Shown here: positions 55,885 through 64,000 of the stretch, piece by piece
How the letters are laid out: every line of letters starts with the position of its first letter
Numbering within the stretch: position 1 is the first letter of the stretch
DNA from: Arthrobacter pascens
GTDB lineage: Bacteria > Actinomycetota > Actinomycetes > Actinomycetales > Micrococcaceae
Length of the DNA: 64,000 nucleotides
Reading direction: 5' to 3'
NCBI RefSeq assembly: GCF_030816475.1
Contig: NZ_JAUSXF010000001.1
Span: 3,100,001-3,164,000, forward strand
Program-made: the position numbers and the translations under genes
The notes under the pieces: model-generated
Told to the model about the DNA's origin: nothing
The model's input: only the letters and a program-made list of their open reading frames with translations
The model's database searches: none

Positions 55885-57318
55885 ATGCCGGACTTCTCAG
55901 CTCTCTTCCCGCTTATTGCCGTCATCATCGGGGCAATCGCAGTTATTGCCTTTATTTGGGTTGCTGTCAGGCTGACGTGGAAAGTGGCTGAACCGAATGA
56001 GGCCCTCATCATTTCCGGGCTGACGCGCGGATCCCTCGAAACAAGGGAGGGAATGGACTTCAAGATCGTCACGGGCAAGGGTGCCCTGGTTTTTCCGGGC
56101 CTCCAGACGGTCCGGACGTTGTCGCTCACACTAAACGAAACCGAGCTCAAAGTGTCGTGCGTGACATCCCAGGGCATACAGGTGGTCGTGGAAGGCGTGG
56201 TGATATACAAAATCGGTGACGCGCCGCCCTTCATTGCCAATGCGGCCAGGCGTTTCCTCGGTCAACAGCCCAAAATGGAAAGCCAGGTGTACAACGTCTT
56301 CGAGGGGCATCTGAGGTCCATCATCGGCAGCATGACCATGGAAGAAATCATCCGTGAGCGGGACAAGCTTGCATCACAGGTCCGTGGCGCCAGCGGCGTG
56401 GAAATGGAGAAGCTGGGCCTCGTCGTGGATTCGCTCCAGATCAAGGACCTGCAGGATCCTACGGGGTACATCCAGAACATCGCCAAGCCGCACATCGCCC
56501 AGGTGAAAATGGAAGCCCGGATTGCCGAGGCCACCAGGAACCGCGAGGCAGCGGAGAAGGAAGCGGAGGCCGCAGCACTTATTGCCGACGCCCAGAGTGT
56601 CTCCGCCATCAGGCAGTCCGTGGCGCAGGCGAACGCCGAAAGGGCTAAGGCCAACGCCGCCCAGGCCGGCCCGCTCGCCGACGCTACAGCGCGCCAGCAG
56701 GTAGTAGTGCAGGAAACGGAAGTAGCCAAGCTCGAGGCTGACCGCGAGGAGCAGAAACTCCAGACCACCGTGCGGAAGCCGGCCGATGCCAAGGCCTACG
56801 CCAAGCGCACCGAGGCTGAAGGCCAGAAGGCCGCAGACATCAGCGCCGCCGAGGCATTGGCCCGCCGCACAGAACTTGAAGCCCAGGTCAACGCGCGGCG
56901 GACAGAGCTCCAGGCCCAGGCGAACGCTACCGCTGCTGCGGCAGCCGCCGGCGCCACGAAAGTCACGGGCGAGGCGGAAGCCGCGGCCACCAGGGCCCGC
57001 GGTGACGCCGCAGCGTCTGCCATTAAGGCCAAGGCCCTGGCCGAGGCCGAGGGCATCAAGGCGCGCGCCGAAGCCCTCGGAACCAACCAGGACGCCGTCA
57101 TCTCGCAGCAGCTGGCCGAAAACATGCCGGCCATCATCGCTGCGGCGGCCGAGCCGTTCTCCCATGTCGGCCAGATGACCGTGCTGAACGGCGGCGACGG
57201 CGTCAACCGGATGCTCGGCGGGATCCTGGCCCAGGCGGGCGACTATCTCCCGACCCTCGCCTCCGCCCTGAAAAACGGCCGGGAAGCGAAGCGGCCGCCG
57301 AAGGCTCCCGAGACCTAG
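55885..57318 (+). CDS. Flotillin-like SPFH domain protein
   Basis: A 477-aa membrane protein of the flotillin/YqiK family. One N-terminal helix (about 5-30), an SPFH/band-7 domain (about 35-210; EPNEALIISGLTRGS, VEGVVIYKIGD) and a long Ala/Glu/Lys-rich coiled coil (about 215-410), then a C-terminal tail. Flotillins organise membrane microdomains. ATG 55885 is chosen because the membrane helix follows at once; codons back to 55786 are unlikely. An NfeD-like gene lies 33 bases downstream, the usual partner. Confidence 0.9.
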   Translation: MPDFSALFPLIAVIIGAIAVIAFIWVAVRLTWKVAEPNEALIISGLTRGSLETREGMDFKIVTGKGALVFPGLQTVRTLSLTLNETELKVSCVTSQGIQVVVEGVVIYKIGDAPPFIANAARRFLGQQPKMESQVYNVFEGHLRSIIGSMTMEEIIRERDKLASQVRGASGVEMEKLGLVVDSLQIKDLQDPTGYIQNIAKPHIAQVKMEARIAEATRNREAAEKEAEAAALIADAQSVSAIRQSVAQANAERAKANAAQAGPLADATARQQVVVQETEVAKLEADREEQKLQTTVRKPADAKAYAKRTEAEGQKAADISAAEALARRTELEAQVNARRTELQAQANATAAAAAAGATKVTGEAEAAATRARGDAAASAIKAKALAEAEGIKARAEALGTNQDAVISQQLAENMPAIIAAAAEPFSHVGQMTVLNGGDGVNRMLGGILAQAGDYLPTLASALKNGREAKRPPKAPET

Positions 57319-57351
57319 GGGCCGGGAGGATACGGACACAGAAGGGCTCCG

Positions 57352-57606
57352 ATGCACAGGGACGTTGATCGAAGCCTGACCGGCCAGATCGGGCGGGTGA
57401 CGGGGCGGATCGGGCCCGGCACCATAGGCGAAGTCATGCTGCCGTATCTGGGCGGGACCAACGCTTTCCACGCCCACCCGTTCGACAAGACGAGCGTGTT
57501 CCGGGTGGGAGATGAAGTGCTGGTCATCTACTTTGAGCCGCCCCAAACGGTCTATGTGGATGAACTGCCGGAGGTTCTGAAGCACGGCGGGCCCGGCTCC
57601 CGCTGA
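57352..57606 (+). CDS. NfeD-like OB-fold protein (short)
   Basis: An 84-aa soluble protein resembling the C-terminal OB-fold of NfeD proteins (GQIGRVTGRIGPGTIGEV, then FRVGDEVLVIYFEPPQTVYV). It lacks the membrane and protease parts of full NfeD. It lies directly behind the flotillin-like gene and would be its partner, as in other flotillin operons. Confidence 0.75.
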   Translation: MHRDVDRSLTGQIGRVTGRIGPGTIGEVMLPYLGGTNAFHAHPFDKTSVFRVGDEVLVIYFEPPQTVYVDELPEVLKHGGPGSR

Positions 57607-57703
57607 GGCGGGCCTGGCGACCAAACCCGCTGTTAACCCAACCTTTCACTGCCTGTCACGCCCCCTCTCCCGTCACGTCAGGCGGGGCGCCCACCGTGGA
57701 GGC

Positions 57704-58870
57704 GTGAGGATCGCAATTGTGGCCGAATCATTCCTGCCCCTGATGAACGGGGTAACGCACTCCATCCTGCGGGTGCTGGAGCATCTTCAGGACCGCGGCG
57801 ACGAGGTGCTGGTGATTGCCCCGTCGACGCAGGCAGCAGAGCCGGCCGCAGGTCCTGAGCTGGTCCACGGTGCGCTGGTGCACCGGCTTCCCTCGGTACC
57901 GCTGGCCGGCTACACCAACGTACGTGTGGCGATGGGCGGTGTGTACCGGGTCAAGCGAATCCTTGCCGATTACGCGCCGGACGTCGTCCACCTTGCCTCG
58001 CCTTTCGTGCTCGGCTGGCGCGCTGTGCAGGCAGCACACCAGCTGGGGATCCCCACCATCGCCATCTATCAGACCGAGGTCCCCAGCTACACCGCCCGTT
58101 ACGGCGTGCCGTTCCTGGAGAACTGGGCGTGGAACCGCGTGGAGAACATCCATCTGCTGGCCACCCGGACCCTGGTGCCGTCCACATTCGCGCTGAATCA
58201 GTTGCGCGGCCGGGGCATTCCCCGGGTTGCCATGTGGCGGCGGGGTGTGGACACGGCGCGGTTTTCGCCGGAAAAGCGCGACGCCGGGTGGCGGGCCTCC
58301 GTGGTGCCGGGCGGTGAGCGGATCATTGGCTATGTGGGCAGGCTCGCCGTCGAGAAGCAGGTCGAGGATCTGGCAGTCCTCGCCGATGTCCCTCATGCCA
58401 GGCTGGTGATAGTAGGTGACGGTCCGCGGCGTGCTGCCCTGGAGGAAGCCTTGCCGGGGGCGGTGTTCACGGGTTTCCTCGGAGGTGAGGACCTGGCACG
58501 CGCCGTTGCGTCGTTCGATCTCTTTGTCCATCCGGGTGAGTTCGAGACATTCTGCCAGACCATCCAGGAGGCCATGGCATCGGGAGTGCCGGTGGTGGCC
58601 ACGGGACGCGGCGGGCCGCTGGACCTGGTGGAGAACTCGCGCACCGGCTGGCTCTACGAACCCGGGGATCTCGCCGGGCTCCGCGCGCAGGTCATGGACC
58701 TGATGGGGGACGATGCCAAGCGCCGCGCGTTTGCAGCAGCAGCCCACGCCTCGGTCCAGCACCGGACCTGGCCGGCGCTGAGCGCAGAACTTGTGGGGCA
58801 CTACCGCGAAGTCATCTCAGCATCCCCGCTGGCGGGGTTGCACGGTTCCAGGCGAGGTGCAGCGCTGTGA
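57704..58870 (+). CDS. Glycosyltransferase, GT4 type (alpha-mannosyltransferase-like)
   Basis: A 388-aa GT-B fold transferase. The N-terminal domain starts RIAIVAESFLPLMNGVTHSI, and the C-terminal nucleotide-sugar site has GYVGRLAVEKQ, GDGP and the E-x7-E motif in EFETFCQTIQEAMASG. It resembles MgtA/PimB-like GDP-mannose-dependent enzymes, so it may mannosylate a membrane lipid or cell-wall glycan. GTG start at 57704. The next gene overlaps by 4 bases (GTGA), so nucleotide-sugar supply and transfer are coupled. Confidence 0.9.
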   Translation: MRIAIVAESFLPLMNGVTHSILRVLEHLQDRGDEVLVIAPSTQAAEPAAGPELVHGALVHRLPSVPLAGYTNVRVAMGGVYRVKRILADYAPDVVHLASPFVLGWRAVQAAHQLGIPTIAIYQTEVPSYTARYGVPFLENWAWNRVENIHLLATRTLVPSTFALNQLRGRGIPRVAMWRRGVDTARFSPEKRDAGWRASVVPGGERIIGYVGRLAVEKQVEDLAVLADVPHARLVIVGDGPRRAALEEALPGAVFTGFLGGEDLARAVASFDLFVHPGEFETFCQTIQEAMASGVPVVATGRGGPLDLVENSRTGWLYEPGDLAGLRAQVMDLMGDDAKRRAFAAAAHASVQHRTWPALSAELVGHYREVISASPLAGLHGSRRGAAL

Positions 58871-60237
58871 AAATCTCCGTGATCGGCTGCGGGTACCTGG
58901 GCGCGGTGCACGCCGCCACCCTCGCCTCCATGGGTCACACCGTGGTGGGGATCGACGTGGACGCCGGCAAGGTGGACCGTCTGGCCCGGGGCCTGCCGCC
59001 GTTCTTTGAACCGGGGCTGGACGAGCTCCTCCGGGACGGCCGCACCACCGGTCGGCTCACGTTCTCCACCGAATTCGCGGATGCCGCGGACGCGCAGGTA
59101 CATTTCCTGTGCGTGGGGACGCCGCAGTCAAAGACGTCCGACGGCGCCGACCTCAGCTTCCTGGTGTCCGCTGCGGAGGCGCTGCTCCCGCACCTTGCGA
59201 GGGGGGCCGCCGTCGTCGGTAAATCTACGGTGCCCGTGGGCACTGTGGACATGCTCCGCGGAATCCTCGCCGGCCGTCCTGACGTGCCGCTGGCCTGGAA
59301 TCCCGAGTTCCTCCGGCAGGGCACGGCAGTGAAGGATTCGTTGGTTCCGGACCGGCTTGTCTACGGCGTCGAAGGCGGGAAGGCCGCGGCGTTCAATCCA
59401 GCGACGGGTGCGCCCAGGGCAGTCACCGCTGCGCTGGACGCCGTGTATGAACCGCTGCTGAACGCCGGAATTCCCCGGCTCGTGTGCAACTTCGCCACCG
59501 CGGAACTTATCAAATCAGCCGCCAACGCGTTCCTGGCCACCAAGGTCAGCTTCATCAACGCCGTCTCGGAACTCTGTGACGCCTCAGGCGCGGATGTCAC
59601 GGAGCTCAGCGAGGCAATGGGGATGGATCCGCGGATCGGCAGCCGTTACCTGCATGCCGGGCTGGGATTTGGCGGAGGCTGCCTGCCCAAGGACATCCGC
59701 AGCTTCCGGTCGCAGGCATCTGCCCTGGGAGTGGGCTCCGTCGATGACTGGATGGGTGTGGTGGACTCCATCAACCTGCACCAGCGGTCCCGCACGGTGG
59801 ATTTGGCTGCTGAGCTGTGTGGCGGCCTGGCCGGGCGCTCGGTTACTGTCCTAGGCGCCTCCTTCAAGCCGGAGACGGACGATACCCGCGACTCCCCTGC
59901 ACTGGATGTCGCAGCCCGGCTCGCGGCCGCGGGCGCGCATGTGACGGTCACGGACCCGAAAGCCGTGAACCACGCGTGGATGCGCTATCCGCAACTCCGC
60001 TTTGAGGCATCCACAGAGCGGGCCCTGGAGGGTGCCGAACTGGTGCTGCTGCTCACTGAATGGGATGAGTACCGGCGGCTGTCCCCTTCAGCGGTTGGCG
60101 GGCTGGTGCGCCGGCGGGTGGTCCTCGATGCCCGAAACGTCCTTGATCCGGCCGCCTGGGAGGCGGAAGGCTGGACTGTCCGCGGACCGGGACGGGCCGG
60201 AAGCACCGTGAGGCTGGCGGAGATTCCTCACTTCTGA
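58867..60237 (+). CDS. ugd: UDP-glucose 6-dehydrogenase
   Basis: A 456-aa enzyme that oxidises UDP-glucose to UDP-glucuronate with two NAD+. NAD motif VIGCGYLGAVHAA at the N-terminus; the catalytic Cys lies in GFGGGCLPKDIRS; the conserved Lys is in AELIKSAANAFLATK. The C-terminal UDP-binding domain includes GASFKPETDDTRDSPA. Start GTG 58867 overlaps the GT stop. UDP-glucuronate would feed an acidic glycan or glycolipid, perhaps with the upstream GT. Confidence 0.95.
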   Translation: MKISVIGCGYLGAVHAATLASMGHTVVGIDVDAGKVDRLARGLPPFFEPGLDELLRDGRTTGRLTFSTEFADAADAQVHFLCVGTPQSKTSDGADLSFLVSAAEALLPHLARGAAVVGKSTVPVGTVDMLRGILAGRPDVPLAWNPEFLRQGTAVKDSLVPDRLVYGVEGGKAAAFNPATGAPRAVTAALDAVYEPLLNAGIPRLVCNFATAELIKSAANAFLATKVSFINAVSELCDASGADVTELSEAMGMDPRIGSRYLHAGLGFGGGCLPKDIRSFRSQASALGVGSVDDWMGVVDSINLHQRSRTVDLAAELCGGLAGRSVTVLGASFKPETDDTRDSPALDVAARLAAAGAHVTVTDPKAVNHAWMRYPQLRFEASTERALEGAELVLLLTEWDEYRRLSPSAVGGLVRRRVVLDARNVLDPAAWEAEGWTVRGPGRAGSTVRLAEIPHF

Positions 60238-60427
60238 CGCACCGCGCACGTCGGACGGACGGACCAGGGCTGATCCGGAGCGGGTCCGGTCGTCTCCAGG
60301 CGTTTCCACGCCTGCGTAGAATCCGCACCTTTGATATCCGGAATCCTTGCGCAATAGTAAGCACACTGATTGAATTGGATGACCGGGGTGAGGCGTCGGC
60401 ACCAATTATCGACAAGGAAGTGTGATC

Positions 60428-60694
60428 ATGGGAATTCTTGGATTTCTCATTTTGGGCCTGATAGCTGGAGCTATTGCGAAGGCCATCCTGCCCGGCAGGC
60501 AAGGAGGGGGCTGGCTGATCACCCTCGTCCTGGGCGTCGTGGGCGCCATTCTGGGCGGCTGGATCGGTTCCCTGATTTTCGGCGGCGGATTGGCCGAATT
60601 CTTCGACCTCCGGACCTGGCTGTTGGCCATTCTGGGCTCGATTATCGTCCTGCTGATCTACGGTGCGGTAGCCAACCGCAGCAGCCGCGTATGA
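60428..60694 (+). CDS. GlsB/YeaQ/YmgE family stress membrane protein
   Basis: An 88-aa protein with three helices, typical of the GlsB/YeaQ/transglycosylase-associated family (GFLILGLIAGAIAKAILPGR, then GVVGAILGGWIGSLI). The role is unclear, often linked to envelope stress. ATG 60428 has AAGGAAG before it; GTG 60422 is less likely. A strong terminator follows 23 bases after the stop. Confidence 0.9.
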   Translation: MGILGFLILGLIAGAIAKAILPGRQGGGWLITLVLGVVGAILGGWIGSLIFGGGLAEFFDLRTWLLAILGSIIVLLIYGAVANRSSRV

Positions 60695-60717
60695 CGCGCA
60701 TCTGACACGAATAAGCC

Positions 60718-60757
60718 AGAGGCGCCCCCTTCATCCTTGAAGGGGGCGCCTCTGCTT
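60718..60757 (+). terminator. Strong stem-loop terminator
   Basis: A perfect 16-bp stem (60718-60733 with 60738-60753) and a 4-base loop behind the GlsB-type gene. GC-rich; only a short T-containing tail follows. Confidence 0.8.
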
Positions 60758-60865
60758 GGCATCACGAAAGGCCCCGTGCTGCAGGGCCCGAATGGAGAAC
60801 GATTCCTCCCGGCACCATTGATATGGCTCCACTGCACTTTATGATGTGGTGGGGGTGGTTGTGCC

Positions 60866-63055
60866 ATGGGGGATTCCGGGCCTCACAACGACGAGCTGGC
60901 GAAGTTCGGCAATGACGCTGATGCACTGGGGATGTCCGCTGCCCAACCGATCGTTCGTGCCCAGGGCGCCGCAGCCACTGACGCAATCCTCGACGCAAGC
61001 CCCGATGCGCTGCTGGGCATCGCGGTTGACGGCACCATCAGCATGGCCAACACGGCAGCCACACGCCTGTTCGGTATTGCCCGGGATCAGCTGGTCGGCA
61101 GCGATCACAGGAAGCTGCTAAAGAAGGGATCCAGGAAGGAAATCGTCCGGATCTTCAAGCACCTGAAAAAACATCGGGAGGAACCCGTGCCGCCCCGGGA
61201 AGTATACGGCGTGCGCAGCGATGGCACGGAGTTCGCCGCCGAAGCTGCCGGCGCCCTGCTGGAATCCGGCAATGAAACCCAGCTGCTGGCTTCCATCCGG
61301 AGCATCTCGCACCGAAAGGCGGATACGGATCTGCACGAGGCACTGTCCCTCCTGACGGCAACGCTTGAATCAACTGCCGACGGCATCCTGGTCATCAGCA
61401 CGGACGGCAGGCTCTCCGGAATCAACGAGCAGTTCCTCAAGATGTGGGGCATCCCGCCGGAACTCCTCGATGGTTCCGAGGCTGCGCCTGTCATTCGGCT
61501 GGTTCTGGAACGGGTGGCCGACCCGGACGCCTTCCTGGCCAGGATTGCCGAGATTGAGAAGGACCCGTCCTGTGAGAGCCACGATGTCCTGGATTTCAAG
61601 GACGGCAGGACGCTGGAAAGGGACTCGCGTCCGCAGAGGGTGGGCGACCGGATTGTGGGCAGGGTGTGGAGCTTCCGCGACGTCACGCCACGCCGTCGCG
61701 CCCAGGAGCAGGCGCAGCAGGCCATGACGGACCTCGCGGCCCAAGCCGAACAGTTGCGCGCCATGGCCTTCCAGGACCCGCTGACGGGGCTGGCCAACCG
61801 TGCTGTGTTCAATGACGGGCTGGCCGCCGCCCTGCGAGCCCCAAGGCTCAAGTCAGTGGATGTCCTGCTGATTGACCTGGATGACTTCAAGGAAGTCAAC
61901 GACATCCTCGGCCACCAGGCGGGCGACGCCATGCTGGTGGAGGTCGCCCGGAGGCTCCGCGGCTGTGTGCCTACCGCCGACGTCGTAGCCCGGCTCGGCG
62001 GCGACGAGTTCGTTGTCCTGCTGACCGAATGCCCCGACGCCGACGAAATCGCTGCCTGCATTGTCAGGTGCCTGCACGTGCCGGTGACCATCGCCGGCAC
62101 AGTCCTTCGCCCGAGCCTGAGCATGGGCCTTGCGTCCTTGGGCCAGGAGGAGATCGGCACGAACGAGCTGCTGCGCCAGGCGGATATTGCCATGTACGCG
62201 GCCAAAGCGGCGGGCAAGAACCGGTTCCTGAGGTTCCACCCGGACATGATGACTGCACTGGTGCAGCGCACGGACATGTTGACGGGGCTGCAGCTGGCCG
62301 TGGCCAGGCGCGAGATCTCCGTGGGGTTCCAGCCCATTGTGTCTCCGCGGATGGCACAGGTGGTCCAGTTTGAGGCTTTGGCCCGATGGAACCGCGACGG
62401 CGAGCGCGTCCCGCCGTCGGTCTTCATTCCCATGGCGGAGCGCAGCGGCCTGATCGGGGAAATCGGGGCCGAAGTGATGGCGCGGGGACTGGTGCGGCTG
62501 GCGCCGTGGCTGAGCCAGGACCTGTCGCGCTCGCTCGCGGTGAATGTGTCCGGAGTCCAGCTGCAGGAGCCTGATTTCGCCGACGGCGTCATCAGCCTCG
62601 CCGAGGCCAGCGGAGTGGGCCTCTATCAGCTGGTCCTGGAAGTCACCGAGAGCGTCTTTTTCGACGCCGACTCCAGCCTCATCAAACAGCTGGCAAGCCT
62701 GCGGGAAGCCGGGGCCCGGGTGGCGCTGGATGACTTCGGCACCGGGTATTCATCCCTTGGCCGGCTGCAGGACTTGCCGGTGGACACTGTGAAGATCGAC
62801 AAGAGCTTCGTCTCCATGGTGCGCACCGGCCGGGAGCGGCTGCCGATTCTGAGCTCGATGATCAACATGGCTCACAGCCTGGGGCTGACCGTCACCGCCG
62901 AGGGCGTTGAGACCGCCGCCCAGGCCGATTACCTGATGGCGCTGGAGTGCGATTCGCTGCAGGGCTACCTGTTCTCGCTCCCCGTAGCCGGCAGCAGGCT
63001 GGAGCTCGCCGTCCAGCAGGCGGACGAGGCCATCAAGGCGCTGAGGGGCCGGTAG
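60866..63055 (+). CDS. PAS-GGDEF-EAL cyclic di-GMP protein
   Basis: A 729-aa cytoplasmic protein without membrane helices. Two PAS-like domains (about 35-150 and 155-285) precede a GGDEF domain with the intact signature RLGGDEF (GGDEF at 378-382) and an EAL domain with EAL at 503-505 and DDFGTGYSSL. Both cyclase and phosphodiesterase motifs are complete, so it may make or break cyclic di-GMP depending on the PAS signal. The PAS ligand is unknown. No neighbouring partner is evident. Confidence 0.93.
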   Translation: MGDSGPHNDELAKFGNDADALGMSAAQPIVRAQGAAATDAILDASPDALLGIAVDGTISMANTAATRLFGIARDQLVGSDHRKLLKKGSRKEIVRIFKHLKKHREEPVPPREVYGVRSDGTEFAAEAAGALLESGNETQLLASIRSISHRKADTDLHEALSLLTATLESTADGILVISTDGRLSGINEQFLKMWGIPPELLDGSEAAPVIRLVLERVADPDAFLARIAEIEKDPSCESHDVLDFKDGRTLERDSRPQRVGDRIVGRVWSFRDVTPRRRAQEQAQQAMTDLAAQAEQLRAMAFQDPLTGLANRAVFNDGLAAALRAPRLKSVDVLLIDLDDFKEVNDILGHQAGDAMLVEVARRLRGCVPTADVVARLGGDEFVVLLTECPDADEIAACIVRCLHVPVTIAGTVLRPSLSMGLASLGQEEIGTNELLRQADIAMYAAKAAGKNRFLRFHPDMMTALVQRTDMLTGLQLAVARREISVGFQPIVSPRMAQVVQFEALARWNRDGERVPPSVFIPMAERSGLIGEIGAEVMARGLVRLAPWLSQDLSRSLAVNVSGVQLQEPDFADGVISLAEASGVGLYQLVLEVTESVFFDADSSLIKQLASLREAGARVALDDFGTGYSSLGRLQDLPVDTVKIDKSFVSMVRTGRERLPILSSMINMAHSLGLTVTAEGVETAAQADYLMALECDSLQGYLFSLPVAGSRLELAVQQADEAIKALRGR

Positions 63056-63132
63056 CGAAGTGCATCCGGAGCAGCCGATTCCGGGCGATCGCCCCAGGCC
63101 GGATTGACGTCTGACCGAGGACAATGGGTTCC

Positions 63133-64000
63133 ATGGACGTCGTCGTCATCGAAACACCGCCGCTCGGGGACCGCAGCTACCTGGTCCATGACGGGCAGGT
63201 GGCGCTGGTCATCGACCCGCAGCGGGACACGGACCGGGTGGAGGTTGCCGCAGCCGAGGCGGGCGTGCGGATCACCCACGTTGCCGAGACCCACGTCCAC
63301 AACGACTACCTCAGCGGCGGCCTGATGCTGGCCAGGGCCCACGGCGCAACGTATCTGATCAACGGCGCCGACGCCGTCCGGTTCCAGCACCAGTCAATTG
63401 CCGACGGCGGCACGGTCCGGGTTGGTCGCCTCACCGTCAAGGCTGTTGCTACGCCCGGCCACACCCACCATCACCTCTCCTATGTGGTCACCGACGGACC
63501 GGACCGGGCGGTGTTTTCGGGCGGAAGCCTGCTGTACGGATCCGTGGGCCGAACCGACCTGGTGGACCCGGAAGACACCGAGCAGCTCACCCACGACCAG
63601 TACGCCTCGGTCCGCCACCTGGTCGAGGAGGCGGGGCCGGATGCGGCTCTCTACCCCACGCACGGGTTCGGGTCGTTCTGTTCGTCGGGGCCGCCCTCGG
63701 GCGCCCACCGGTCCACCATCGGCGAGCAACTGGCAACCAACCATGCCCTGATGGATCCCGATGAGGATCACTTCGTCCAGGAGCTCATCGCCAACCTCAC
63801 GGGCTACCCCTCGTACTACGCGCACATGGCCCCGGTGAACAGGAACGGCGCGGGCCCGGCAGACCTCACGGTCCCGGAATCAGTGGACCCCACAGAGCTT
63901 TCCCGAAGGCTCGACGACGGCGAGTGGGTGGTAGATCTGCGCAACCGCGTGGCCTTCGCGAGCGGCCATCTCCGGGGCTCAGTCAGCTTCGAATACGGCC
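63133..64000 (+). CDS. MBL-fold hydrolase with C-terminal rhodanese domain (3' partial)
   Basis: Open to the window end. The metallo-beta-lactamase domain (about 1-240) has the metal motif THVHNDYLSGG, then GHTHHHLSY, a segment around FSGGSLLYGSVGRTDL, and YPTHGFGSFC, as in persulfide dioxygenase-like proteins. After it a rhodanese domain begins (LDDGEWVVDLRNRVAFASGH). The full protein should hold one or two rhodanese domains; the end is missing. The likely role is sulfide/persulfide handling. ATG 63124 is an alternative start; GAGG lies just upstream. Confidence 0.88.
   Translation, partial: MDVVVIETPPLGDRSYLVHDGQVALVIDPQRDTDRVEVAAAEAGVRITHVAETHVHNDYLSGGLMLARAHGATYLINGADAVRFQHQSIADGGTVRVGRLTVKAVATPGHTHHHLSYVVTDGPDRAVFSGGSLLYGSVGRTDLVDPEDTEQLTHDQYASVRHLVEEAGPDAALYPTHGFGSFCSSGPPSGAHRSTIGEQLATNHALMDPDEDHFVQELIANLTGYPSYYAHMAPVNRNGAGPADLTVPESVDPTELSRRLDDGEWVVDLRNRVAFASGHLRGSVSFEYG

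Overview
The window is chromosomal DNA of a high-GC actinobacterium, most likely Micrococcaceae of the Arthrobacter/Pseudarthrobacter type. The evidence is the GC-rich codon use on both strands, the monomeric NADP-dependent isocitrate dehydrogenase, the PerM (DUF6350)/PurN/PurH neighbourhood known from other Actinobacteria, a class E (LAXTG) sortase substrate, and PucR- and ROK-type regulators. No rRNA, tRNA, CRISPR array, phage or recognisable IS element was seen. Gene family names come from reading the translations by eye; no database search was run.

Layout. 1-2.5 kb: end of the succinate dehydrogenase operon (sdhA 3' part, sdhB). 2.5-7.5 kb: an alpha/beta hydrolase and a large secreted radical-copper (galactose/glyoxal oxidase-like) protein; a 66-bp copy of the hydrolase gene's 3' end lies just behind the oxidase gene. 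7.5-11.7 kb: YihY/BrkB membrane protein, 2'-5' RNA ligase-like protein, trpS, exonuclease III and a membrane protein, all on the minus strand. 11.8-16.9 kb: a DrrAB/NodIJ-like ABC exporter, a SHOCT-domain protein and a two-component system. 16.9-21.6 kb: glyA-folD behind a ZTP riboswitch, divergent purU, a methyltransferase and a gamma-carbonic anhydrase-like protein. 21.6-27.5 kb: a lysine catabolic locus (cationic amino acid permease, DavB-like lysine 2-monooxygenase, PucR regulator, DavA-like amidase). 27.6-33.1 kb: a ROK repressor and a ChvE/MmsAB-type sugar ABC importer sharing an operator-like motif. 33.3-36.7 kb: a MacB/FtsX-type ABC pair and a Gfo/Idh/MocA oxidoreductase.

36.8-41.5 kb is a cell-surface region: a secreted protein ending in DPGSSPD, a LAKTG-anchored repeat protein, a membrane Ser/Thr kinase and an overlapping lipoprotein gene. 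41.6-45.7 kb: icd and a secreted trypsin-like protease. 45.8-52.6 kb: purH, an MFS transporter, a DUF559 protein, purN and a PerM-like protein. 52.7-57.6 kb: stress and membrane genes (DUF4383, YsnF/PRC-barrel, a second DPGSSPD protein, flotillin, NfeD-like). 57.7-64 kb: an alpha-mannosyltransferase-like GT, UDP-glucose dehydrogenase, a GlsB-type protein, a PAS-GGDEF-EAL protein and the start of an MBL-rhodanese protein.

Genes that work together: glyA, folD, purU, purN and purH form a one-carbon/purine theme, and the ZTP riboswitch ties glyA-folD to the purine intermediate ZTP. The lysine locus contains uptake, monooxygenase, amidase and a regulator whose promoter region carries unusual interleaved inverted repeats. 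A family of about 66-bp palindromes sits at gene 3' ends, supplies several stop codons, and brackets the DUF559 gene that helps to separate purH from purN.
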